Shown here one piece after another: positions 39,591 through 51,323 of a DNA stretch of 64,000 bases. The translations under genes and the position numbers were made by a program. The stretch's first letter is position 1; every line of letters starts with the position of its first letter. The DNA is taken from the NCBI RefSeq assembly GCF_000499845.2, contig NC_023753.2, positions 23,856,942-23,920,941 on the forward strand, written 5' to 3'. Below the pieces are notes generated by a model, which was not told the origin of the DNA, ran no database searches, and saw only the letters and a list, made by a program, of their open reading frames with translations. This DNA is from Phaseolus vulgaris. Its lineage: Eukaryota > Streptophyta > Magnoliopsida > Fabales > Fabaceae.

Positions 39591-40020
39591 AATAGGAAAA
39601 TACCAACTTGTGAAAACTTACTACATATGGATGTACATGTAGGTACTGAGATGTGTGTTTTATGTGGCCTTGATCAGGAGAATGTAAACCACTTATTATT
39701 TAGTTGTAAAGTGACCTCTAAGGTGTGGTATTTGTTTGACTAATGGGCAGAAAGGTCCTTTTCTCCTACCAATAGGACTAATATGTATTTTATTCAACAT
39801 TATCTTTCGGGTTTTAATAGCAAAAATAATAAGATTTGGAGATGTATATGCATAACAATCATATGTGGGATTTGAAACCATAGAAACAAAGTGCTTTTTA
39901 ATGGAGCAGTGGTTGACCCAGAGGAAATCTCTATAGTTACACAAATTAAGGCCTAAGCTTGGATAAACTATAAATATAATAAGACAATTTTTCCTATTCT
40001 GAGTGATGCCTAAATCCCAT
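39591..40020 (+). pseudogene. LINE fragment: zinc-binding RT-associated domain (zf-RVT)
   Basis: Reading + strand: PTCENLLHMDVHVGTEMCV, then LCGLDQENVNHLLFSCKV and TSKVWYLFD, the CxxC...HxxxxC pattern of the zinc-binding domain that follows reverse transcriptase in plant LINEs. A frame with stops continues through IWRCICITIICGI and NHRNKVLFNGAVVDPEEI. Close in layout to 43040-43370. A small 3' piece of a LINE. Confidence 0.75.
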
Positions 40021-40084
40021 TGAATGTCTGAAATTGGTTAAGTAATTCACTGATACTTGGTTCTTTATAATATATGTATTCTTG

Positions 40085-40519
40085 CACTGCAAGAAATTCA
40101 TTAAATAACAACCAAATTTAGAGACAAAAAATAATTAGTCACTATATTAACTAAATTAGATACTATTTGAGAGACTAAAAAATTATTAGTATTTAAAGTA
40201 GTTTCTATTATTGATAAAAAAATATAAAATGGTTTCTAGTATCTAAATTAGCTACCAAGGTTTTAGCTATTAATATTTTAGATTCTAAATTGGTCTCAAT
40301 TAGTCTTTTAAAGATTAATTTAGAATCTAAGATATTAGTAGATAAAACCTTGGTAGCTAATGGTTAGATACTAATTTAAAAACTACTTTATAAATTTTTA
40401 TTAGTAATAGAGATACCAATAATTTTTTTAGTCTCTAAAATGGTCTATAATTTTATCCAATAGTAACTAATTATTTTGGTATTTAAAATTAGTTGCAATG
40501 TAATGATTTTCTTATAGTG
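40085..40519. mobile_element. CACTA-like foldback MITE, 435 bp
   Basis: The left end CACTGCAAGAAATTCATT and the inverted right end CACTATAAGAAAATCATT form terminal repeats, flanked by TTG at 40082-40084 and 40520-40522. The interior is a long imperfect inverted repeat (GACTAAAAAATTATTAGTA near 40172 against its reverse near 40405) that could fold as one hairpin. No coding capacity. Diverged relatives at 9032-9439, 45690-45850 and 63080-63390. Confidence 0.85.
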
Positions 40520-40974
40520 TTGTGGGACATATGATATGGGTTTTTGGGGGTTTATTTATCTAGTTTGGAAATGGTATTGCTAGTTGTGCTCCTTTTGTGC
40601 AGGCGCAAAGGACTAGAGGACTCCAACAACTCTAGAAACCTTTTTGTTGCTAGCTAGGATCAAATTCTAAACATATGCAAGGGAAAATGCAACAAAATCT
40701 AGTTGATTCTTTACAATATGTTTACGCATTCTTGGACTAGGTAGTGTGGCCTTATACAATTCATGAAGTCAATGTATTGAAGTTGAGAACATTTTTTGAT
40801 GTGGGAAAAATAATTTTTGTTGTGAGGATTTGTATCTAGATGATCATCTTATAGCTAAGGATTTTTGTGTGTGTAGATTTTGAACTCTTATACCTTTTTA
40901 CAAGTTCTTTTATATATAGGTTGGATTACTTCTAGTACTCATATTTATTACATTTTTTATTACAGATAAAAAAT

Positions 40975-42100
40975 GTACAAGATGTTGAACCAAGTGGTGT
41001 TCAAGCTTTGAAGAATCCAAACCCTTTGAAGGATGTTGAAGCCTTGGCTGTGCTTGGTGTTGCTGTGCTGGTTCAGTATAGTTCTGGGGTAGTTTGAGTA
41101 TTGTAATCCACCCCTTGATCGAATCTAAAACATAAGCATCTCAATCTTTGTGAAAGTAAAATGTTTTCAAACTTAGTTAAAACAACTGATTGTTTTGTCG
41201 AAACAACTGATTGTTTATACTTAGATGTTTTGAGAAAAAGAGTGAAAACTGTTTTTAAAATGATTGAACTGTTAAGAACCAAAACAACCGATTGATTCGA
41301 AGAAACAACCGATTGTTTGTTTTGGGACCATAACAGAAAAACTGTTTTATCTTTGACGGAGCTTTAAATGATTTAACTGCTTACGCTCCAGTCATTAAAT
41401 GTTTTGACCAATCTTTTAATGCAATTTAAGAGTTTGTTAAGATTTGATAACAAACTACATCTTTGAATAAATTCAGAAAAACAGATTTGAGAATCAATCT
41501 TTGACAAGTTTTTGCTAAAAGTTTTTGAGTTTTTCAAAGAGCTGAGATTGCTAAAAAGTTTGTGATTGATCAAAGTTGTGGAATAGGATTCTGCTTGTAT
41601 TGATTTCAGATTATCTTCTGTAACAAGTTTAATCCTTGTACTTTGTGAAACAAGTTTCGTTTATGTGTTTGTTGAGATTGGCTGTGTGTTCTTGAGGGGA
41701 TCAACATAAACAATCTTGGTGTTGGTGTGTTGGCCAAGAAGAGTGTGTGTCTTGAGGTGTTCAAGGTCATTCTCTTGGTTGTTGTGTAAGTGATCAAGTT
41801 GTGATTGCTTAGTGGATTTCCTCAGGGTTTCTGAGAAGACTGGATGTAGCTCTGGATTTGGAGTGAACCAGTATAAACCTCTGTGTGCAATCTCTCTATC
41901 CTTAACTCTTTAATTGTAGTTTTGTTTGTTGTTTGCTGGTATAAACAACCGATTGTTTTTCTGGTTCTGCTGTTTTGTTTGCTGTTTTTGGTAAATTGAA
42001 TTTCTTATCAATGGTTTCCTGAGATAAATTCATTCTTGTTTTAAAAGTTTGCGAAAATCTTCTTTAAACAATTCACCCCCCTCTAGTTTAAAGCCATCCA
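40975..42100 (+). repeat. Probable solo LTR of a SIRE-like copia element
   Basis: Non-coding, moderately AT-rich block with GTTGAACCAAGTGGTGTTC near its start, five near-palindromes of the type AACAACYGATTGTTT (41181, 41201, 41281, 41303, 41943), and an AACAATTCACCCCCCTCTAG end at about 42067. The layout resembles legume SIRE1/Maximus LTRs. Exact ends uncertain; no internal region adjoins it. Confidence 0.5.
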
Positions 42101-42118
42101 TTCTAACGCAAGACACCC

Positions 42119-44079
42119 TTAGGAACCAACGTCCATATTTAAGTAACAAATGGGGATACTAATACCAATTATACCCAACTTTTTGAAAAATTCAAAGAGA
42201 ACTAAAATTCTTTTTCCATGGAATGGTAAATGAATTGGAGCTTGCACCTTGCAAAGACAGTTTCTGTGGGGGGTGGGGGAGCGTAGATAAGAAAATTGCT
42301 TGGATAAAATGGGAAACAATTTGCAAACAAACCAAAGATAGAAAGGGGGTTTGGGTATAAAGGATGTAAAAAGCTTTAACAAAGCCCTTATTGCAAAATG
42401 AATGTGGAAACTGAAAGTGAACTCTATAGGTACACAAAGAGAGGTGGTATTGTCTAAATATGTAACTAGTGCCTAAAGAAGAACTTCTAATCACAATCAT
42501 GGTGGTGGCGTGATCTATGTAATGTCTGTGAAGAAGGTAAATCGAAAAGTTGGTTTTATAATAAGTTATCGTGGAAGGTTGGGATCGGGAACGATATCCT
42601 ATTTTGGGAAGATAAGTGGTTAGACACTTTACCTCTAAAACAAAAATTTCCAAGGTTGTATATAATCTAAGAGGATAAAAGGAAAATAATCCAACAGGTA
42701 GGATTGTGGAATGTATCAAGATGGGAATGGAACTTGATTTGGAGAAGGTTGACATTTGAATGGGAAAAAGAACAACTCACACAGTTGGTAATAGATTTGA
42801 ATAGAGTCAGAATTAACCATGACTAGCGGGATAAGATTGTTTGGGCAATTGAAGAAGGTGACTTGTTTTTTGTAAAATCTGCCTACCAAGTTTTGCAATT
42901 GTATATACCCTCTGAAAGGAGCCAAGCAATAAAAATGTTATGGGAAATCAAAGTTGTTCCCAATGCTTTAATGTTGGCTTGGAAGGCCCTAAAAGGGAAG
43001 ATACCAACATGTGTAAACCTCTAGAGAAGAGGCATTGTCTTACCATCATCTATGTGTCCCTTATGCAATCAGGAAGAGGAAACGATTAACCACCTTTTTG
43101 TGGAATGTAAGGTAGCATATAAGGTGTGGTTAATGGTTTCAAAATGGGTTGGGGTACAAGTTGTGTATAGTAATGATATGAAGCAACATTTGTTACAGTT
43201 CGTATTGCCACAGTTCAATGCGAAACGAAACTGTGTTTGGAAAGAGGTGTGGGTAGCGGTTGTCTGGAGTATCTGGAATCAAAGGAATGGAGTGGTGTTC
43301 AAGGAAGGGAAGGTGGATGCAGAAGAAATCTTTAGTCTTACATAAATACAAGCTTGGTCTTAGATGAGAAGAAAAATAATGAATTAGATGAGAAGAAAAA
43401 TAATGAACTATAATTTCTCTTACTCTGATTGGGTGTTATACCCCTTAAATTGTTTACATTATCTAAGTTAATAAAGTTCAAATAGGTGTTGCTTAAGGTA
43501 TTGTTGTGTTGCAGATTTGAAGTAATGAAGGAGCAAGATTGCATTTTGTGGTGGCAGGAAAAGAGAAGAGATTTTCTGGAACCTAATAAAAGGATGGGTT
43601 TTTTCGAAAGGTGGCAAAACTGGAAAGTACAAGGAAGATAGGACAAAAAAGAACGGGAGTGCGATGAAGGAAGAGTGTTTGGTTTGCTGCAAGAAATTGC
43701 AGAATTTAGACATATCTGGGGGAAAGAAATGGTTTGGAGTGCTTAGGCAATTCACTTAGCACAAAGGCCGACCTGATAGATTTATGAATGAGGAATACTG
43801 CACAATAACTCAATTTGCACTATTGTCATTCTTTTGATTGTTTTTTGATTTGTTTTTGTCCTAAGGATTTAGGCTTCATATAGCTAGTGCCTGTGATAAT
43901 ATTGAGCAATTTATTTTTCTGTTTCTTGTGCTTATTTTGTTAAAGGCTTAGTTAGAAAAGCCTAAAGTTCAGCAGGTAAAATGTTTCTGGTAAAGCAAGG
44001 ACGTTGCCTGGATTTTGTGTAAGGGTTGGAGCATCCCTGACATGCTCCATTTTATTTATTTAATTATTTGCTGATAAAA
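42119..44079 (+). mobile_element. LINE (non-LTR retrotransposon), 5'-truncated, with 3' poly-A
   Basis: The C-terminal half of ORF2 is readable in shifting frames, followed by a 3' UTR (GGGTTGGAGCATCCCTGAC near 44024) and an A-rich tail at 44070-44079. The N-terminal part, including the RT catalytic region, is absent, as expected for 5' truncation. Confidence 0.8.
42180..43360 (+). pseudogene. LINE ORF2 C-terminal region with zf-RVT domain
   Basis: Pieces in order: QRQFLWG, KIAWIKWETICKQTKDRKGG and LGIKDVKSFNKALIAK (about 42258-42400), then SWFYNKLSWKVGIGNDILFW (about 42550-42610), DKIVWAIEEGDLFFVKSAYQ (about 42830-42890) and MLWEIKVVPNALMLAWKALK (about 42935-42995). These are followed by the zinc-binding motif CPLCNQEEETINHLFVEC (about 43055-43110) and VWSIWNQRNGVVFKEGK. 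Several frameshifts and stops. A non-functional remnant. Confidence 0.85.
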
Positions 44080-44386
44080 AAAAACTACTATTTATATGAA
44101 CTAATTTGGTGGATATTGTTGTTGGTCTCTTCAATGTCTTCATCTGACTATTTATTTAAATAATCTAAAAGCTAACTTTGGATTATTTTGGTGTATTTGG
44201 AATAATGAGATTGAGAGAAATTTTTCTTCTACACCAATAATGAAATCCTTTAAAAGATTACAAAATTCTTTTGTAGAAAAATAATATAGTCATTTTCAAT
44301 TTATGGTTTTGTGATTTCAAAATTTACATTTAAATCTATATTAGATCATGCAAATCTATATTTTATAGTCATGTTTGTGAAGTAGT

Positions 44387-44803
44387 TGTTGGAGATCTCA
44401 CATCGATTAGAGATAAAGACTTTTCACAATATATATAAATGGGTGAAAACATCACCTTATAAGTCAGTTTTATAAGATTGAGTTAGACTTAAAGTCCACT
44501 TCTTAATATAATATCAGAGTCATTTAAAGTTCACTATTGGACCATTCATAATATATATAATCACACACACGAGTTGACAGTCTTGGCGTGGATGGGGTGT
44601 GTTGGAGATAATCACACGTACAAGTTGATAGTCTTGATGTGAGCACGAGTTGACAATCTCAACGTGAAGGGGTGTTGGAGATCCCACATCGATTAGAGAT
44701 AAGAACTATATAAGTCATAATATATATAATCACACGCACAAGTTGATAAGTCAGTGCAAACCTTATCTTATAAGTTGGTTTTATAAGATTGAGTTATGCT
44801 TAA
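44387..44803 (+). mobile_element. TRIM element, second copy
   Basis: Direct repeats at 44387-44507 and 44673-44803 begin TGTTGGAGATC(T/C)CACATCG and include GATTAGAGATAA and AGATTGAGTTA. TAATATCAGAGTC after the left repeat is a decayed tRNA-Met primer site. Between them lie short iterations of CACACG...AGTTGA(C/T)A. Homologous to the - strand TRIM at 24970-25320. Confidence 0.75.
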
Positions 44804-46565
44804 AGTGATTTTTTTAAAATTATGATTTAATGCATGTAGAATGAAACCATAAGTGGTATTATATATTTGGGTCTGAAACCAAAATCTTCTCATAAGGTTT
44901 CAAATCAATTAAAATTTTAAGATTAAAAATTATAATAAAAAACTTATTTTGTTTATGAAGAAAAAAGAATAATGAAAAAAAAGAATGTTTTTATTGATTT
45001 ATGCGGTCAAACTTTCAACAGTCACATATCAAGAAAGAGAGTAATAAAATAAGAATTCAACTAATTAAATGAACAAATATTACTAGTATATTGACTTCAC
45101 ACTTTGATTAAATTAAAGGTTTTAATATAGTAGCATTACAATGGAGATATGACATTAGAACTATGTTTACATCTCATAGCTCATCAATCATATGTTATAT
45201 GATAAAATATTAATAAAAAAAAGAAAACACATACACGGAAAAAACTAAACTCTAAGTCATGCAAATTATACAAACCTATATTTAACTAAACCATACATAT
45301 TTTTGAAAACTACCTCTAATACAAATAGGGATATTAACCTATTAAAAAAGCTTTATCAATAAAACTCTCACTAGCCAAACTATCACCACACCTATTTTCT
45401 TCTCTAAAATTACGCATAACTTTTAAGGTCATATCAAAAATAAAAACTAAGACATATTAACCCTCCTCCTTTCAACTTCCAAGAATAATATTTATCTTAG
45501 AAAAAGTTTGTTTAACAACTATAAAAAAAAGTCATTAACTTTACCAAAGTTCGAGTCATAGATTGTTATCTCTTTGCTTGTGTAATAGCCAGAATAGTTG
45601 TCATTAACTTTAAATCCAAAGTTATTAAAATACCATGATAAGTCATATAGTCCTAACAAACTCACCTCTTGGACTATGGAAAATATTGGTAAAATAGTAA
45701 TTAATAGTTAAAGTATTGGTAGTTAATATATCAATTTAGAAATTAAATTATAATTTTTTATTAATAATAAAAATTACTTTAAATATTAACATTTTTTTAA
45801 GTTATAAAATAATATTTAATTTAATTAATATAATAATTAATTACATATTACAAAACAAATTCTAACAACAATTCTAATTAGTTACATATAGGCTTAATTT
45901 TTTTTTATCCCATCCTTATACAAAACAATTCTAACAACCTTACATATTACACCTACGTACCTCCATATAAATAACAACTATAAAAAAAGTCACTTATTTT
46001 ATGTACATAAAACGTCATTTTGCTTAATAATAAAATTTAACTTTAAGAATAGTTGGTTCATATTACAACATATAATCCTAGAAAATAGCAGCTTATAATT
46101 CCATCATGCCCACCTCATTTTGTTAATAAAAAGTGAAATTTCTGTAAGTATTGTAAAATCATGCATTAAAGCTCAAAGTTTTAAAAATTATTCATGCATT
46201 AAAGCTCAAAGATTTAATAAGTGGCTTTTCAATCCATAAAACAATAATTTTGGGTTAAATTTATATATCAAATTAAACATAATTTTAATTTCTAATCTCA
46301 TGCAAAATTATTAAAATTCTTCTCACATATTATATATTTCTTAATTACCAATTACACTGATCCCTATGTCAAATATCAAAAGAAGAAGAAGAAACATTAG
46401 AATCAATAGACATCAAGATTTAGGGAGCCAAGACTCCTCGTAATTCGTCAATGTATAAAACGAAAAAAATAATATTATATGATTCTTTGAAAATGAAGCT
46501 GTTGTGAATTTAATAAAAAATTATATGTATTGTATTGTTCAGGTAAGTCAAAGTCATTCAAGGGG
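44804..46565. other. AT-rich intergenic DNA with foldback remnant
   Basis: No genes. 45690-45850 resembles one arm of the CACTA-like foldback MITE family (TTAATAGTTAAAGTATTGG, TTTTTTATTAATAATAAAAA). Confidence 0.5.
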
Positions 46566-46962
46566 AGTTATTCTTGATCTTGAGTCAAGTCGGTCAAAAG
46601 GGTCAATCTAAATGACCAAATAAGGTATGAGATTCGAAAACTGACTAGACCATCCACATCGGACTGACCAGTCAAAATGATGGTCTGGCAAGCCACACCG
46701 GATTGACCAATCAAGGTTAGGTCAATAACCGTGTTAGAAGGTGCACAAAGACATTTCAAGAAGGACGTGAGGAGAAAAGGTGAAGAGGGGGAAGAGCGTG
46801 GAGAGGATAATGGGCGTGAGGGAGAGCATAAAAAAAGAGGAGAAAAGATAAAAAGGGACAGAGTCAAGTTGGGGGAAAAAAGAGGAGAGAGAAAAAAGAG
46901 AGAAACAGGGGAGGAAGAGTGAAAGATCGTATTGGGCGAGGAAATCGAATTTGGACAGAACA
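46566..46962 (+). repeat. 5' LTR of gypsy element 2
   Basis: About 397 bp with repeated GGTCA/GACCA motifs and a purine-rich second half (GAGAGGATAATGGGCGTGAG), ending GGACAGAACA. Confidence 0.8.
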
Positions 46963-47044
46963 TTTGGCACCCGCCGTGGGACCGGTAAAATCTATCCCGC
47001 TGATTCAAAAAACACTGCACAGAGGGAATCGACCAGGAAGCATG

Positions 47045-47848
47045 CATGACACAAACCGAAGGACATGAAGGGTGGACAAAACACCCACCCTCCAGCAAAT
47101 CATGGAGACAATGTTGGCGCTACAACACGACAATGAAGAAGTAAAATGACAGGCTAGGGAATTTCGGGAGGAACGAAACCGATTGCAAGAAAAAACCCAA
47201 GCTGACAGGGAAGCGTCTCGGGTTAGCCAAGATAGGCTATAGGAGGAGATTGATCGGTCCAGGAAAGCAATAGAGGATTCAGTCCAAATTAATGAAGATT
47301 TGCACAAAGCAAATGAAGAGCTATGTAAAACCATGGATAGGCAAGCAAGAAGGAACACCCGTGTCCGCTCTCCTGACATCTCAACGCGAGATAACCCCAG
47401 ACCCTTTTCGCTACTCATTATGGAGGAGTTAGTCCCGCCTCATTTTATTACTCCTAACATAATGCCCTTCACAGGGATCGAGGACCCTGATGGACATCTA
47501 AAGGCTTTTCGAGCCCAAATGATCATATATGGAGGATCTGGTACTGTACGCTGCAAGATGTTTGTTTGGACACTCATGGGGACTACACTTCAAAGGTTCA
47601 ATGGTATCCTAGATGTTAGGATAACATCATTTCAGGAGTTCTCCAATATGTTTAAAGAGCAATTCTCGGCCAACAAGATCGAGCCGCCTCGTCTTGCTGA
47701 TCTATTTGATGTACGACAAGGAGAGGGGGAGTCCTACAAGGAATATCTAAACCGTTTCTACGTGGTGTCAGTACGACTTCGAAACCTGAATGAGGAGATA
47801 GGTGGTGGATGCATTCATGAAGGGCCTTCGAGCAAGTTTGTGCAGTGA
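47045..47848 (+). pseudogene. gag of gypsy element 2
   Basis: Capsid-type protein. The opening is a coiled coil interrupted by stops near 47148 and 47239; from 47300 a continuous 182-codon frame reads DISTRDNPRPFS, PPHFITPNIMPFTGIEDPDG, MFKEQFSANKIEPPRLADLF and GESYKEYLNRFYVVSVRLRN. It ends early through a frameshift near 47810. The same Retrotrans_gag family as gag of element 1 (PHFITP, NKIEPPRLA, YLNRF). Confidence 0.85.
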
Positions 47849-48009
47849 TTCATTAATTCCACATTGGGCCGAGTCAATGGCAAAAAATTTGGGAAAGGGC
47901 AGCTGTTCATATTGAAGCAAAAGAGACGATAAGAAGAAAAATAATAAATGAATTCTAGAAGCAGGGAAGATACAAGGATAACTCACACAGTAAGAATCAG
48001 AAAGGAATT

Positions 48010-48657
48010 GGGTGTGGTGAGACTGCTAGCTAAGAGCGACTCACTACTCATCACAAGGTCGATAAGTGGATCTTACCAAGCTAAAGATCCCCAACTAGCA
48101 TCACATCTTAGGTATGTGAATATTCTGAAAAAGGCTTTTTCTACTTTTGAGTTAGTACATGTGCCAAGGGAGCAAATTCCGAAGTCGACCTCTTATCGAA
48201 GTTGGCCGGTTCGGGAAAGGGAGGAGCCCATAGAATGGTGATACAGGAAACCTTGAGGTCACCTAGGACAACCGCACAATTCAACTTGGAAGAGGGAGAG
48301 TTACAAGTGGAGGTTCTACAGGTTGTAGCCAGGGACACCTGGATGACCCCCTACATCCGATATATAGCCGATACATTGCTTCCACCAGACCAAGATGAAG
48401 CCAAACTGATAAAGAAGAACACAAGCCGGTATGTCATGATAGATAAACACCTATTCAGACACGGGTTTGCTCATCCATTGCTCACTTACGTAAGTCATGA
48501 CCAAGCAACAAGAATATTGACTGAACTCCATGAGAGAATTTGTGGTAGTCATATTAGGGGACGAACACTGGCGTCGAAAGTGATTCGAGCTAGGTATTAT
48601 AGGCCGACGATAAGGGAAGAGAGTATGAACTATACCAAAAAGTGCGAGCAATGTTAG
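48010..48657 (+). pseudogene. RNase H tail and integrase zinc-binding domain
   Basis: 48022-48183 reads KSDSLLITRSISGSYQAKDP and FSTFELVHVPREQIP, the end of the gypsy RNase H domain. After a frameshift, 48202-48657 gives a linker, DKHLFRHGFAHPLLTYVSHD and the HHCC finger ELHERICGSHIRGRTLASKV...CEQC. A TAG (48655-48657) ends the frame. The stretch sits directly against the gag tail, so about 2 kb of protease/RT sequence is missing at roughly 48000. Confidence 0.85.
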
Positions 48658-48659
48658 AA

Positions 48660-49140
48660 GCATGCACACTAACATCAAGCACCGTTGGAGCAGCTACGGT
48701 CGATACATAGTCTGTGGCCTTTCCACACATAGGGAATTGACATTCTCGGCCTATTTCCCTTAGCAGCCGGACAGGTAAAGTATCTGATCGTGGCTATAGA
48801 ATACTTTACTAAGTGGATTGAAACGGAACCTGTCGCAGTTATAACAACCCAAAAGGTTCGTAACTTTGTCTGAAAGAGCGTGGTGTGCCGTTTCGACGTT
48901 CCCAGGCAAATTATTTCGAACAAAGGAACGCAGTTTGCTAGTAGACAACTAAAAGAGTTGTATGTTGAATTGGGGATCAAACAAATTTTTACATTTGTTG
49001 AACATCCACAAACCAACAGATAGGTTGAGTCAACTAATAAGGTATTGCTATGCGGATTGAAGAGGAGGTTGGAGAAAGCTAAAGGGAGGTGGCCTGAAGA
49101 GATTCCCCGAATCCTGTAGTCGTACCACACTAACCCTCAA
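48660..49140 (+). pseudogene. Integrase core of gypsy element 2, broken
   Basis: Reads WPFHT-stop-GIDILGLFP, then AAGQVKYLIVAIEYFTKWIE, then RFDVPRQIISNKGTQFASRQ where the usual second catalytic Asp (as in DNG) is Asn-Lys, and TFVEHPQTNR-stop-VESTNKVLL, followed by WPEEIPRIL. Several in-frame stops plus the altered Asp exclude activity. Confidence 0.85.
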
Positions 49141-49455
49141 TCAACAATGTGTTTTGACGTTCTCTAAGATTTTGACGAGTTAAACCATTTGCCGAACCTC
49201 CATGATCATACTGAATTGGTATTTCGACGTTCTCTACGATTTCGAGGAGTAAAAATCATTCGCTGAACCTCCATGATCGAACCAAATTGGTGTTTCGACG
49301 TTCTCTACGCTTTTGACGAGTAAAAACCATTCGCCGAACCTCAATGATCGGACCAAATTGGTGTTTCAATGTTCTTTATGTTTTCGACGGGTAAAAACCA
49401 TTTGCGGAATCTCCATAATTGGACCAAATGGGCGTTTCAACGCTTCCTATGATTG
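49140..49455 (+). repeat. 70-bp tandem repeat, about 4.3 copies
   Basis: Units contain TTTCGACGTTCTCTACG, GACGAGTAAAAACCATTCGC and CGAACCTCCATGATCG. GACGTTCTC starts near 49156, 49226 and 49296, then diverged copies near 49367 and 49437. It lies between integrase and the antisense ORF, where Tat/Ogre-type elements often carry minisatellites. Confidence 0.9.
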
Positions 49456-49825
49456 GACAAAAAAGAATTCCTTGCCGTGTGGCCATGCTTGGGTTAGACG
49501 ATCGCTTCGGAAGTTCCACGACGAAGCCCCTTATCCGGGTGTTATGAGTAAAACAAATCAATTAAACACAATTATATGTTAACATTTTAGGGGATAGAAG
49601 TTCAGGAGCTTTTAATCGTCTAATCATGGTTGCAGATGGTTTTTCCTCGTGAACATCAGGGTATAGGGAATAAGTCATAGATGCATAAGCAAAAATAAGT
49701 TTAGAGGAACTACATACAAAACATAATGTTTGTCAAAATCGCACACACATAAAGATTTTTTCGAACACGTTGAATAGAAAATAAAAGACTTAGAAAAGCG
49801 GTATAAGGAAATCCTTTAAGACGAT

Positions 49826-51323
49826 TCACATCAATTTCTCATCCACCACAGCTTTGCAAGGGTCCATTAAGGAGAGATCCGTATCTGGGTAAACGACGAC
49901 TACCTGTTCCAAAGCTGCTCTGAAGTCGACCATGTAAGAGTTTGCCACATCGTCCTTAAGGAGTTCAATTTTGCTCTCCTGCTGACTCAGTATTTTCTGG
50001 TTTCCTTCGTTCTCATCTTTCGCTCGGCGAACATGGTTTTCAAGTTTCGACTGTGCTGACTTGAGTCACTCATTTTCAGAACGAAAACACACCATTTTGG
50101 AACGAAGCCACTTTGTTTCTTTGGTTTCCTCTTGTAGCCATTGACCTCCTTTTGGAGATCGGCTACTTCACAAAGCCTTTTCTCCGCTTCCAGTGCATCC
50201 TCAGCGGTTTTGATACTTGCCATGCTTACCAAGGCAGTAACTTGACCAAGCAGATTTTTTGCATCCTTGCAAAGGAAATTGGCTTTAGAGCTCTTTAACA
50301 TCGAAATGTCTTCCTCCAGCAGGTACTGGTGTGGGTTGACATGTCAAAATCTGCATCCCAGAAACTAGGTTTCTCTTTCTCACGATTACCAACACTTGGT
50401 CCGACAACCCCGATGATTTCCACCTCGGGACCTGAGCTTGAGCAGGAGTGTTGGGAAGAAATTGGGCCTTCTGATCGTTTCCTTTTTAAACCTGATAAAG
50501 TTCATTCATCATGATTGGATTTGACTTGGACACCATCAGGATTAGCAGAGTTCGCCCCTGAGGCAACCTTAGAGGCCCGCAGGCATTTCATCCGATCAGC
50601 CAGTTCAACTTTGCTGAATGAAGATAACATTTTATCTACAAAAAAGATAAAGACCGTTACACATGTATATAAGGAAGAAGTACATCTAAAAGTCAGGAAG
50701 AGGGATCAAAGAGGGCAATATATCAATGTAGGTTTTTAGCGGTTCAGGGTGATTTTCCTGCTTCAAGATGGTGGAAGTGTTGAAAATAACTTGTAAATTT
50801 TCCAAAAACTTGCATACACCTCGCTCCATTGGATTGTGTTGGGCAAGCTGGCGAGCACTTTGAAAATGGGGTTGGCAAGACCATTATAAGGGAAATCCAT
50901 CCATTATAGTTGGACTCTTAGGGAAAGGTCAAACTTCTACAAAACGTCCTTTAAATTTCTTATACGAAGACTGAAAGAGGGAAAGCAAGCCTCTTCCCCA
51001 ACAACTATTGAGGGAAGACTGCAACTATTTGTTGGAGTTTTTAAATTAAAAAAAAAATAGAAAAATACGTTCAAAGTTGGAGATATTCCAAAATGGGAGT
51101 AGAGAATGGCAAAAGCTCGGATAAAGGTCCAACTGTTCGAATGTTGTTGGGCTGGGGAAGCATTTAGTTTGGTTAGGATATCTTTTTCGAAAACAATTAA
51201 GGGAAGGGAAAGACGCAACTTTATGAAGACAATATCATAGAAGAAGCAAAAAGTACCAGAGGAGTCACAAGACTCATCCTTACAGACTAGTTCATCAGGT
51301 TCACTAGCAACAACTCTAACCAA
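49826..51323 (-). pseudogene. Antisense ORF of gypsy element 2 (Transposase_28-like), broken
   Basis: Opposite to gag-pol. 51323-50937 reads VFEKDILTKLNASPAQQHSN, SWTFIRAFAILYSHFGISPT and NVFFYFF, resembling the plant family annotated as putative gypsy-type transposon protein. Downstream pieces include a coiled coil near 50300-50100 and a C-terminus reading QQESKIELLKDDVANSYMVD and VVVVYPDTDLSLMDPCKAVV, ending at the TGA whose complement is at 49826-49828. Frameshifts and stops divide it. Antisense ORFs between pol and the 3' LTR are known in Tat-lineage elements; their role is unknown. Confidence 0.65.

Noticed and set aside
42192..42755. 187-codon ORF on the - strand
   Set aside because: Antisense shadow of LINE ORF2, which reads on the + strand with recognised domains.
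46568..47098. 176-codon ORF on the - strand
   Set aside because: It is the complement of the purine-rich gypsy LTR and 5' gag region; Ser/Pro/Phe-rich composition is the expected artefact. Similar ORFs at 11301-11712, 14544-14862 and 52060-52497 have the same cause.
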